Shown: one piece after another, positions 33,978-42,501 of the stretch
Numbering within the stretch: the first letter of the stretch is position 1
Layout of the letters: every line of letters starts with the position of its first letter
NCBI GenBank assembly: GCA_947303735.1
Contig: CAMYZD010000002.1
Location: 1 to 58,196, forward strand
DNA length: 58,196 nt
Source: an uncultured Bacteroidales bacterium
Lineage (GTDB): Bacteria > Bacteroidota > Bacteroidia > Bacteroidales > P3
Direction: 5' to 3'
Notes under the pieces: generated by a model
Databases searched by the model: none
Told to the model about the DNA's origin: nothing
What the model saw: only the letters and a program-made list of their open reading frames with translations
Position numbers and translations under genes: made by a program

Positions 33978-34799
33978 ATGAAACACTTTGTGAATAGCCT
34001 AATCGTATGTCTAGGAGGATGTATACTATTTATGATGTTCTCCTGTGAAGTAGAAGCTACTGCATCAGCAAATGTTGTTGTTGAAGGCTCTAATCCAACG
34101 CCATTACCACATCAAATAAACCGGTGGTTGTCTACAGATTGGATTGGCGATGAAATTACTATGTTTATTACAGATAACCCTAAAGATATTCAATTCTTAT
34201 GCATCTCGGGTAAGCTAATCTCTATCGAGATGAATGATTGTTTTGTTTCCAAATATTATACATCATATTCATCAAGTATTTCTAGTTCTTTCTACAGAAT
34301 CGATGGCAGAATAACCCCGCTACACGTTGGAAAAACATACCTCCATATTCAAGATTCATTATTTGATACTCTTATCAGTGTAAAAATATTGGCTGAATTT
34401 TACACCTATACAGAGCCTCAGATAGATTTTGATGATACTGAGGATTCTGTTAATACCAAATTGCATGAACTCTTTGGTCACTGTACATACTATTCTGACA
34501 GTCATTATTACCAAATAGGAGACTCTCGTTGCCGATACAATCTATACGTCAACTACTCAGAGGATGGCGTAGTGGACAATTATATCGTAGAGTTGTATCA
34601 AGGAGTGGAATCAGCCGAACTTACAGGATACATTAATGAACGTTATTACAAGACAACAGCATCTGTGGGTGGTTTACCTGTGTATATCAAAGCTCATAAT
34701 AATGAATACCCTAGCATCTCTGATGCCACTGTGGTGGTAATACCTGACCTGACGGCTCACAAGGTGAAATATCAGAATCCGCTGACATATAGCAACTAA
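33978..34799 (+). CDS. Lipoprotein, three-member tandem family, copy 2
   Basis: 273 residues from the ATG at 33978 (MKHFVNSLIVCLGGCILFMMFSCEVEA, lipobox MFSC), chosen over the track start 33837 inside the previous gene. The N-terminal variable region (ITMFITDNPKDIQFLCISGK) is followed by the shared C-terminal domain (IDFDDTEDSVNTKLHELFG ... KVKYQNPLTYSN). Its last 310 bp are nearly identical to copy 3 although the first half is not. Confidence 0.72.
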   Translation: MKHFVNSLIVCLGGCILFMMFSCEVEATASANVVVEGSNPTPLPHQINRWLSTDWIGDEITMFITDNPKDIQFLCISGKLISIEMNDCFVSKYYTSYSSSISSSFYRIDGRITPLHVGKTYLHIQDSLFDTLISVKILAEFYTYTEPQIDFDDTEDSVNTKLHELFGHCTYYSDSHYYQIGDSRCRYNLYVNYSEDGVVDNYIVELYQGVESAELTGYINERYYKTTASVGGLPVYIKAHNNEYPSISDATVVVIPDLTAHKVKYQNPLTYSN

Positions 34800-34903
34800 C
34801 TAACACTCCGTACAATAAATAATTTTGGAAAAACAAAACAAGCAAAGAAAAGTTGTGGACAATAACCTAAAACTCATTCAAACTAGTAAATTAAGAAATA
34901 AAA

Positions 34904-35722
34904 ATGAAGAAAATATTGTTAAGCATTGCTAATATCATGTTAATTTCTGTCTTCAGTGGTTGTGAAATTGATATTGACCATAGTAACACCATCTATAGCA
35001 TCAATGGTTGGGATGGTAGAACTCCATATGAACACACGTTGAATGAAGGCCTGTCAACCAATTATGAAGGTGAAGAAATAAACATGTTCATCACGGATTT
35101 AAGTGAGGCAATACAATTTAGAAGTATCGTCGGTGAAGAACCCGTAGTTGTGGAGCCTGATTGCTTTGTAAGTCCGAGTTATGTATATGGACCATCGGGA
35201 TTTGACGAATCATTTGCTTTTTCGGTCTCTCTGCGTCCAAAGCATGTAGGGCGTACATTCATACGTGTATATAATTCAAAGTATGATGTAAAGATTCCAA
35301 TCAATATTCTTCCTGAATATCACATATTTACAGAACCACAGATAGATTTTGATGATACCGAGGATTCTGTTAATACAAAACTGCATAAACTCTTTGGCAA
35401 CCTTACATACTATTCCAACAGTCATTATTACCAAATAGGAGACTCTCGCTGCCGATACAATCTATACGTCAACTACTCAGAGGATGGCGTAGTGGACAAT
35501 TATATCGTAGAGTTGTATCAAGGAGTGGAATCAGACGAACTTACAGGATACATTAATGAACGTTATTACAAGACAACTGCATCTGTGGGTGGTTTACCTG
35601 TGTATATTAAAGCTCATAATAATGAATACCCTAGCATCTCTGATGCCACTGTTATAGTAATGCTTGACATAACGGATCATAAAATTAAATATCAAAATCC
35701 ACTAACCTATAGTAATCAATAA
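34904..35722 (+). CDS. Lipoprotein, three-member tandem family, copy 3
   Basis: 272 residues. The SPII signal is MKKILLSIANIMLISVFSGCEID. The N-terminal region (INMFITDLSEAIQFRSIVGE) is clearly related to copy 2 but diverged. The C-terminal domain (IDFDDTEDSVNTKLHKLFG ... KIKYQNPLTYSN) is almost the same. A 104-bp gap precedes it and 13 bp separate it from the tubulin-like gene, linking the lipoprotein set to the GTPase. Function unknown. Confidence 0.72.
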   Translation: MKKILLSIANIMLISVFSGCEIDIDHSNTIYSINGWDGRTPYEHTLNEGLSTNYEGEEINMFITDLSEAIQFRSIVGEEPVVVEPDCFVSPSYVYGPSGFDESFAFSVSLRPKHVGRTFIRVYNSKYDVKIPINILPEYHIFTEPQIDFDDTEDSVNTKLHKLFGNLTYYSNSHYYQIGDSRCRYNLYVNYSEDGVVDNYIVELYQGVESDELTGYINERYYKTTASVGGLPVYIKAHNNEYPSISDATVIVMLDITDHKIKYQNPLTYSNQ

Positions 35723-35735
35723 AAATCTGTTCAAT

Positions 35736-38700
35736 ATGTCCAACCATCTTATTATTGGCCTCGGTGGCACAGGCGGGAAAGTGCTGCGCGAATTCCGCAG
35801 AAGACTCTTTGAGGAATATGGCAAAAACGATCTTGAGAATCCCAAAGTAGGGGAATATTTTGAGTATGTTTACGTTGACTCCTCAACAAGTGATTTGAAC
35901 GAACGCTGGGAAGCCATGGCCACAAATATGTCGTTAGGCGATGCCCAAAAAGTGAACATTCATAGTGTTCCAATGGAGATGCTCAATGACCTCCAATCTT
36001 TTTCTGGATTAAACTCATTTGTTTCTTCACAGGATGTGGAAGACATGAAAGCCAAAATCGGGCAGGCAATCACGGCTGGCATTGGGGGACAACGGCGTCG
36101 CCTGGGTCGCATACTACTTGCCGCAAATTTGGCCAGTATTTCCGATCAGAAAAATTTTGAGCACACGATTCGTGCAGCTATTGGAAGACTGCATTCGAGA
36201 AGTGGACACGAAAACGTTACGTTCCATATATGTGCCGGACTAGCCGGTGGAACTGGGTCAGGAACTGTGATAGATGCTATCAGCCTACTCCGGAAGTGGT
36301 TTCCTTATGACACTGCCACCCACAACAATAAGATTCTATTATTACTTTATGTACCTGAGTCGACACTGGTTGATAACACACACGATGCTGGCTACTATCA
36401 AGCTAATGGATATGCCGCATTGCAGGAAATAAATGCACTAGCACTTGGTCAATATAAGCCATACGACATTACAGGCCAACGTACGCCTACGGGACAACAC
36501 GCCCGTATTACAGCAGGGTTTGAAGCTGCATATATCTACAGCAATACAACAGAAAATGGCAACAAGAAAGATTTACAGAAACGATTACCCTCAGACGTGG
36601 CTGAGTTTTTGTTTCAATCAATCAGCATGTCTGGTGGTCAGCTTCAAAGACTGAGTAATTGTGAAAATAATCCCCCCACGCCAGAAAATGATCAATCAGG
36701 TAACCCTGCCCACTGTTGTCAATTCATGACATTCGGTGTGACCCGTGTAGAATATCCAGAAATAGAGATCCGCCAATTTGCCACATATAGTTTCGCATTG
36801 CAAGCTGTTCGGGGGTTGCTTTACAACTATTGGATTAATGGACAGGGCTATGATGTGCGTGCCAACAACCAAGTTGGACTTACGTATAGTTCGACAGTGA
36901 GAGAGCCTGGGACTTTACAGAGATTGAAACTGACTGATGACTATTTAATGCTCAGTCAAGCCATATCCAATGAGGGAGCCGATACTTGGCAAAGCATCAA
37001 AAGCACATGGGGCAAATACTCAGAAAGTGCAATAAAGTCTATTGAGAAATATCCCCAAAAAGAAAGCTGGCCCAATAGACTATCCACGATGATGAGAGAA
37101 TTTTATGAAAACAAATTCCGCAGCATGGGTGTGGAGAAGTTTTTTGGGGTGCAGAATGCCAACCTTGATGCCTATGCTTCACTAGTCTGCAAACATATAG
37201 AACATGAATTGTTCCAAGAGTGGCTAACTGGCACTAAGAGTATTGTTGAGGTAGCAAAGTATGTTGAAGAACTCATTGCATCAAGCCAGGAAAGAATTGG
37301 AGAATATGATACAAGTATCGCTAATGAACTATCAGAAGGAGAGAAAAATGGTGCTGCCGCTGCTATAACAAACACTAAATACAATAATGTCGGATTTGTG
37401 GGGAAGGCGGTGTTTGCCAAATTAGAAAAACTGATTCACCAATACAAGGATGAGTTGGAGCAACAATACCGACACGAAACAATGGCACAGGCAACACAAT
37501 ATGCAAAAGAATTGTTGATGCATATTGTAAGCAAATTATCAACCCTACAGAACACTCTGAGAGATGTTAACGACCTGTTCGTTGGCATTGCGAAAAAAGC
37601 AGAGACCGAAATGGCAAATCGCTGTTCTGCCAATAGTCCTCAAGATGGAATATTCAGATGCTACAATCCTGCTGACGTTCGTCAAATCATCAAACAGTTT
37701 GAAATCAACAGAAAATACCAAGATCAATCACTTGCTGCCATTCGAGATGAAATTGTATCGATGATTGGAAACGATGGTCATGAGACCTTTAGCTTATTGA
37801 AAGACAAAGTTGACACACAGAGTGCCGTGAGTATAATTTTGAAAAATTGTGAACAAGTGGCTGTTTCTGTAATGGGTGAGTATGGGAACACAAACCCATC
37901 GGCAAAACTCATTGATGTAAATATCCTTGAAAAACTACGCACCTCGTTTACTAAACAGGAAGACTTAGACAACTTCGTCAAAGAAGTACTTTCTAATGCC
38001 GAATGCAATTTCCAGTTTGACGCCACACAGTCTGCCACGGTCACAGCACCTATGCCACACATGATTCAATTAAGAATTCCAAACGCTGTTGGAGAAGCTG
38101 ACCAACAATTCCGCAATGATGTGATTGCGGAGTTTGCCAGACAGTTCGCTGGATTCAATGTTGCTAACGACGTGGCTTTATGCGACAAGAGCAATCGAAT
38201 TGTGATAGTAAGTGCATGGAGCAATATGCCTCTGCGTGTAATGAAGAATACATCAATTCTAAAAGAAAAGTACGATGCCTTAGTATCAACAAACAATCAA
38301 GATTACGCCTTTCATCGTATGCTTCTGCACACTGAGAATTTTCTTCCCAATGCCTTGCCTCAGTTATTTAACCCCACGCCTTACGAAGTTAAGCAGATGG
38401 CATTTGAGCCCCTTCTTTTGGCTTTTGCACTGAACTTGCTCCCACAGCAGCTTGATCCAATGTTAGGTCAAAATGTATATACGTTGACCGAAACAACTAT
38501 AGCAGGAATTATACCGCACGCACTAGGGCCTGATTTTGCTGCCAGTTGGAAGACCTTATCAGGAAGTCATAAACTCACCATCATGTTGATAGAACAAGTA
38601 AATCAAACGATGGCTCAAGCAGCCGTGACAGTACCTCAGAAAAATGAAATCGCTAATCGAATAAAGGATGTACTACAGCAACATGTCCTTACTAGCTTGT

Positions 38701-38780
38701 GCGAGAACAAGCCATTACACCCAGATTGGATGGTGTATAACCAAGAAGCAACAAAGATAATTACAAACAGATTAAGCTGA
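35736..38780 (+). CDS. Tubulin-like GTPase (PF13809-type), 1014 aa
   Basis: The N-terminus MSNHLIIGLGGTGGKVLREF carries the Gly-rich T1 loop. ICAGLAGGTGSGTVIDAISLL contains the tubulin/FtsZ signature GGTGSG (171-176), and IGGQRRRLGRILLAA and KILLLLYVPEST fit the rest of the nucleotide-binding domain. A long middle (about 400-800), rich in charged helices, and a C-terminal domain (about 800-1014) have no recognised motif. Large bacterial Tubulin_2 proteins are uncharacterised and are expected to bind GTP and possibly polymerise; both statements are family-based. No signal peptide, so cytosolic. The following gene encodes a membrane protein 4 bp away, a natural candidate for membrane attachment. 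Confidence 0.88.
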   Translation: MSNHLIIGLGGTGGKVLREFRRRLFEEYGKNDLENPKVGEYFEYVYVDSSTSDLNERWEAMATNMSLGDAQKVNIHSVPMEMLNDLQSFSGLNSFVSSQDVEDMKAKIGQAITAGIGGQRRRLGRILLAANLASISDQKNFEHTIRAAIGRLHSRSGHENVTFHICAGLAGGTGSGTVIDAISLLRKWFPYDTATHNNKILLLLYVPESTLVDNTHDAGYYQANGYAALQEINALALGQYKPYDITGQRTPTGQHARITAGFEAAYIYSNTTENGNKKDLQKRLPSDVAEFLFQSISMSGGQLQRLSNCENNPPTPENDQSGNPAHCCQFMTFGVTRVEYPEIEIRQFATYSFALQAVRGLLYNYWINGQGYDVRANNQVGLTYSSTVREPGTLQRLKLTDDYLMLSQAISNEGADTWQSIKSTWGKYSESAIKSIEKYPQKESWPNRLSTMMREFYENKFRSMGVEKFFGVQNANLDAYASLVCKHIEHELFQEWLTGTKSIVEVAKYVEELIASSQERIGEYDTSIANELSEGEKNGAAAAITNTKYNNVGFVGKAVFAKLEKLIHQYKDELEQQYRHETMAQATQYAKELLMHIVSKLSTLQNTLRDVNDLFVGIAKKAETEMANRCSANSPQDGIFRCYNPADVRQIIKQFEINRKYQDQSLAAIRDEIVSMIGNDGHETFSLLKDKVDTQSAVSIILKNCEQVAVSVMGEYGNTNPSAKLIDVNILEKLRTSFTKQEDLDNFVKEVLSNAECNFQFDATQSATVTAPMPHMIQLRIPNAVGEADQQFRNDVIAEFARQFAGFNVANDVALCDKSNRIVIVSAWSNMPLRVMKNTSILKEKYDALVSTNNQDYAFHRMLLHTENFLPNALPQLFNPTPYEVKQMAFEPLLLAFALNLLPQQLDPMLGQNVYTLTETTIAGIIPHALGPDFAASWKTLSGSHKLTIMLIEQVNQTMAQAAVTVPQKNEIANRIKDVLQQHVLTSLCENKPLHPDWMVYNQEATKIITNRLS

Positions 38781-38784
38781 GACC

Positions 38785-39555
38785 ATGAAATCAAATAAAC
38801 CCAAAACCAGAAAAGGGCATTGCACAAACTATACAAATTGCCCATTGGCTGATAATGGAGATGTTCAAGAAATTCCCATTGGAGATGACTTTATTTGCAA
38901 CCTATGCAAATCTGAATTAGAAGAGGAGCCTCCTAAGCCAAAGAAAATTTGGTTATGGATGCTTGTTGCAATTGTCATGATTGTTGTTGCAGTATTACTA
39001 GTCCGTCAGTGTAACAATATAGAACCTGAATCAATTGAAACGGACACTATTTTCAATCAATGTGGTGACACGGTATTCCTAAATGGTAAAGATACCATCA
39101 GAATTGGGCTTAATGCCAAAGTACAAATTGACACCTGTTTTAATGAATGTGGTGACACCTTATTTGTAAGATGCTCTGATACCATGATAAGAAAGACTAC
39201 TACAGTCTATACGGTTTTCAACAGACGAGGAGACACTATTATAAAGCGAGGATGCGACACATTGGAAATACGAGTATTTATCAAAAAGCCGACAATGCCG
39301 GACACTCACCATATTAATCCTCCTAAACCCATTCCTCAGATTACGTCAAAACCCGTATATGGGAATTATTATGGTCCGAGAAACACGTCAGGTGAGCCTC
39401 ATGGGAAGGGAGGTCGTGTTGAAGTGACAGTGGAATATCACTGGGGACATTACGTTTTTTCACCAGGAGATAGAATAGTAAACACCACTTACGAATATGG
39501 GCAACTACGACATGGTAAAGTTATTCGGAAAGATGGAAATACATACCAAATCTGA
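38785..39555 (+). CDS. Single-pass membrane protein with N-terminal Cys motifs and CGDT repeats
   Basis: 256 residues. The cytosolic N-terminus carries paired Cys (GHCTNYTNCPLA ... FICNLCKSEL), consistent with a small zinc ribbon. One membrane segment follows (IWLWMLVAIVMIVVAVLLV, about 52-72). Outside, three echoing units (IFNQCGDTVFLNGKDTI, CFNECGDTLFVRCSDTM, VFNRRGDTIIKRGCDTL) precede a C-terminal domain (YYGPRNTSGEPHGKGGRVEV ... YGQLRHGKVIRKDG) with a faint MORN-like GxxHGKG pattern. It could link the tubulin-like protein to the envelope proteins encoded upstream; inferred from order and topology. Confidence 0.72.
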   Translation: MKSNKPKTRKGHCTNYTNCPLADNGDVQEIPIGDDFICNLCKSELEEEPPKPKKIWLWMLVAIVMIVVAVLLVRQCNNIEPESIETDTIFNQCGDTVFLNGKDTIRIGLNAKVQIDTCFNECGDTLFVRCSDTMIRKTTTVYTVFNRRGDTIIKRGCDTLEIRVFIKKPTMPDTHHINPPKPIPQITSKPVYGNYYGPRNTSGEPHGKGGRVEVTVEYHWGHYVFSPGDRIVNTTYEYGQLRHGKVIRKDGNTYQI

Positions 39556-39653
39556 CAATAGTCTGATCTCTTGATATGACGAGATGCTACACGTCCTTTG
39601 GGATAAACGCTCGGTATTATTATTCGAAAGATTGATTAAATCTCAATACTAGA

Positions 39654-40253
39654 ATGAAACTCCCGATACCCTACCCTTACATTGCCTCTTGGGCAGATAC
39701 GAGGATTGTACCGTCACTTTTGCGCTATGAGCAATTGCCGACAGCCGAATTTTTTTATGGAAAGGCATACCCTATTCTAAAATCGCTCTATGATAGATAT
39801 ACTACGGATTGCACAGAGGTATTAGATTTCATTCATGAAATATATATCGACATTATGCGGCCACGTGCTATCAAAAAGCGTTGTAAACTAGAAACGTTCA
39901 ACTATAAGTGTGCTCTGCATAACTGGGTTGGGGTCGTGGCGATACGATATTGCTACGCCTGTTTTAAAAGACGGATTCCAACTGAAGAATTGTCTGATAG
40001 TGAAGGTTTCTCTACAGCAGAACCATCTATACTGACAAACATGGACAGGTTGAACCATGAAGACGTGGAGGCAATACTAAAGATGATGCCGAATGAAAGA
40101 TATAGGAAATTGATTCGCCTTCGCTATTTGGATGGTCTTGACAACGAAGAAACTGCAAGGGAGATGGGTATGAATATGGAAAACTACTACAATAAGCACC
40201 GATTGGCTAAAGTGCAATATGTACAGGTATACTTAAAGGAGATGTCAAGATGA
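39654..40253 (+). CDS. Sigma-70-like factor, diverged
   Basis: 199 residues. The region-4-like helix-turn-helix is clear (ILKMMPNERYRKLIRLRYLDGLDNEETAREMGMNMENYYNKHRLA). The region-2-like part is diverged (VLDFIHEIYIDIMRP ... YKCALHNWVGVVAIRYCYACFKRR) but keeps the expected spacing. The last four bases overlap the next gene, which has a one-TM anti-sigma layout. The pair closes the island and is a plausible regulator of it. Distinct from the sigma factor at 24187. Confidence 0.8.
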   Translation: MKLPIPYPYIASWADTRIVPSLLRYEQLPTAEFFYGKAYPILKSLYDRYTTDCTEVLDFIHEIYIDIMRPRAIKKRCKLETFNYKCALHNWVGVVAIRYCYACFKRRIPTEELSDSEGFSTAEPSILTNMDRLNHEDVEAILKMMPNERYRKLIRLRYLDGLDNEETAREMGMNMENYYNKHRLAKVQYVQVYLKEMSR

Positions 40254-40723
40254 ATCAAATTGATGACAACACATTGACAGCCTATCTAGAGGGAAGTCTT
40301 TCGCCAAAAGACAGCTTAAAGGTAGAGAGAGCCATTGAAGAGGATGATGAACTAAAAGCTGTAGTAGATGGATGGCTTGATATGGTAGATGCAATGTGCG
40401 ATGAAATGCAACAGGAGGATGATAATACGTCACGAATGGAAGCATGTAAAAGTATAGGGAAAGTTATGGGGGGAATTAAGGAGGCCCCTAAAAGAAGAGT
40501 CATGCTTTTTAAGCCCGATGAGAATCATTTTAAAAAAATTCTCGTTGCAGCATCCCTTATTACATTTGTCAACCTTGCTATTGTATGGTTTCTGAATAAC
40601 ACAGATAACACCACTTCTTATGATGTACCAATGAATGTAGACTTTGACAAATGTCCAATAGATACAGATTCTGCTCCTGTTGATTCTGGATTATTTACAG
40701 AAGATTTATCATTGTACAAATAG
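40250..40723 (+). CDS. Putative anti-sigma factor, single-pass
   Basis: 157 residues. The N-terminal acidic helical domain (IDDNTLTAYLEGSLSPKDSLKVERAIEEDDEL) matches the start of zf-HC2-type anti-sigma domains without the zinc His/Cys set. One membrane segment lies at about 97-116 (ILVAASLITFVNLAIVWFL), and a periplasmic tail of about 40 residues follows. The start codon overlaps the sigma gene stop (ATGA). Release by regulated proteolysis is typical of the class; nothing in sequence shows it here. Confidence 0.75.
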   Translation: MNQIDDNTLTAYLEGSLSPKDSLKVERAIEEDDELKAVVDGWLDMVDAMCDEMQQEDDNTSRMEACKSIGKVMGGIKEAPKRRVMLFKPDENHFKKILVAASLITFVNLAIVWFLNNTDNTTSYDVPMNVDFDKCPIDTDSAPVDSGLFTEDLSLYK

Positions 40724-41198
40724 ATAATAAGTTACAATTTTTAAATAGAAAAAAAGAGCTTTCCCAAGTTTAAGGCGGGCATTACAATAGTCAAGAACTA
40801 AAGTTTGACAAGTAAATTCGGGTTACAAATTCGTTTATGATAGATTAGTCGTCAAAACTGGCCTGAAGGTCAAAAATCCCTATAACCCAAGGCAACGCCT
40901 TGGGTAAATGGTGTATGCGTCTGGCATCCTGAAAGGGCAAAAGATTACGCTTTTGCCCTTATTCATGGCGTTGATAGCATGTCCTCTAATACCCAGGGCG
41001 ATGCCCTAGGCTATTTGCCTCTTGGCTTTTCAGGCCATATGTATCCGCAAACATAGAGCCCAAGCCTCGCCAAAACCATATGTGATATAGAACTAGAGCA
41101 AAAACACTTTAGTATTGATAAAGAAAATAGTCCCCACCGATAGATTTTACCCTTTTGTGTATTCTATATAGACAGAAATAAACAAATCATCCTGTCCT
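40724..41198. other. Non-coding region with hairpin-rich repeat
   Basis: 475 bp without a gene. The middle (40850-41060) is a repeat made of hairpins, described separately. The last 100 bp before the transporter are plain AT-rich sequence with no TAnnTTTG element. Confidence 0.6.
40850..41060. repeat. Hairpin-rich intergenic element (CCTGAAAGGGCAAAAG / CCCAGGGC...GCCCTGGG type)
   Basis: Three stems: ACCCAAGGC-AAC-GCCTTGGGT (40885-40905), AAGGGCAAAAG-ATTACG-CTTTTGCCCTT (40933-40960, 11 bp perfect) and CCCAGGGC-GAT-GCCCTAGG (40992-41010, one mismatch). The phrases CCTGAAGGTCAAAAA and CCTGAAAGGGCAAAAG recur. Elements with this wording are common between genes in Bacteroidales genomes (from memory, not searched). 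Confidence 0.65.
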
Positions 41199-42404
41199 AT
41201 GAATACACTATATCAATTCTTCGCTCAAGGTGGCACGTCCGCCACATTGATTATCCTCTCGCTGACCATCTGTCTGGGCTTGATGCTCGGCAAGATAAAG
41301 ATTATGGGATTCTCGCTCGGCATCACCAATGTGCTTTTTGTGGGTATCGTACTGAGCGCGATAGGTGTTGCCACCAACAATGAGCTTATTGGTTTGATGA
41401 AAGACCTCGGCCTGGTGCTCTTCATCTTTACCGTGGGTTTGCAGGTGGGGCCTTCTTTCTTCTCTAACTTTCGCAAAGGTGGCCTACAGCTCAACCTGTT
41501 GGCAGTAGCTATCGTCGTGTTGGGTGTGGTGACAACGGTGATGATTTCCATATTAAGTGGCGAGACACTAGACGTGATGGCCGGAGTTTATAGCGGAGCT
41601 ATCAGCAGCACTCCAGGCATGTCGGCAGCACAACAGGCGGTTAATTGTACTGGTATAGGCTCGGCGGATGTGATTGCTAACGGCTATGCTGTCACCTATC
41701 CCATCGGTGTGGTGGGTCCCATCATCTGTTGCATACTTATACGCAACATCTGTAAAGTGAGTCTGGAGCAGGAGCCAGTATGTCTGATGGAGCCTATCGA
41801 CTCTGAGCCACTTAACACTGTGGGTAGCCAAGAAAACACTGTGGGCAAGAGTCTGGTGGTGGTGTTCGTAGGGATGGGACTCGGTGTGGCGATAGGCTCT
41901 ATCGCTATACCTGTGGGGCTGAGTGTTCCATTAAAACTCGGTTTGGCTGGGGGGCCTCTGATTGTAGCCATACTTATCGGTCACTTCGGCACCAAGAAGG
42001 GCATTATCAACCGAGAGGTCACCTCTGGCACATCGATGTCAATGCTACGCGAACTAGGTATTTCTCTTTTCCTTGCGTCAGTGGGACTATCAGCAGGAGG
42101 CTGTTTCATACAGACAATCTTAGACGGCGGCTATATGTGGGTGGTCTATGGGATGGCTATCACCATGCTGCCTGTGCTGACTGTTGGCCTCTTCGCTCGT
42201 CGTTATCTGAAAGTGAACTTTTACACTTTGATGGGACTTGCTGGTGGAGCTTCGACTGACACCCCTGCACTTGCATACGCAAATAGTGTGGCCAATAATC
42301 CAGCTAATAGTTTACCCGCCTCAAGCTACGCAATAGTTTATCCCCTCACCGTGTTCATGCGCATATTCACCGCACAAATGATGGTGATGGTGGCTGTAGC
42401 GTGA
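41199..42404 (+). CDS. YidE/AspT-type transporter lacking RCK domains
   Basis: 401 residues with about ten membrane segments in two halves. Each half carries the YidE/YbjL/AspT duplication signature: LVLFIFTVGLQVGPSFFSNFRKGG with GVYSGAISSTPGMSAAQQA in the first, and LGISLFLASVGLSAGGCFIQTI with MGLAGGASTDTPALAYANS in the second. The linker between halves is about 30 residues (LEQEPVCLMEPIDSEPLNTV), whereas many relatives of about 550 residues carry two RCK_C domains there. The substrate is unknown; AspT itself exchanges aspartate and alanine. Expressed from its own unit. Confidence 0.85.
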   Translation: MNTLYQFFAQGGTSATLIILSLTICLGLMLGKIKIMGFSLGITNVLFVGIVLSAIGVATNNELIGLMKDLGLVLFIFTVGLQVGPSFFSNFRKGGLQLNLLAVAIVVLGVVTTVMISILSGETLDVMAGVYSGAISSTPGMSAAQQAVNCTGIGSADVIANGYAVTYPIGVVGPIICCILIRNICKVSLEQEPVCLMEPIDSEPLNTVGSQENTVGKSLVVVFVGMGLGVAIGSIAIPVGLSVPLKLGLAGGPLIVAILIGHFGTKKGIINREVTSGTSMSMLRELGISLFLASVGLSAGGCFIQTILDGGYMWVVYGMAITMLPVLTVGLFARRYLKVNFYTLMGLAGGASTDTPALAYANSVANNPANSLPASSYAIVYPLTVFMRIFTAQMMVMVAVA

Positions 42405-42469
42405 GCGTCGGTAAATCTGTCAAATATATTATAAGAACGAAAAAAGTTTACCATGTCGGTAAAAATGTG

Positions 42470-42477
42470 TATTTTTG
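42470..42477 (+). promoter_or_regulatory. -7 element upstream of the AAA/PD-(D/E)XK gene
   Basis: TATTTTTG matches TAnnTTTG. It overlaps the TTG used by the ORF track as start (42475), so that start is not credible. Confidence 0.65.
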
Positions 42478-42501
42478 CAATTGGAAAATAACTACAACCG
42501 C

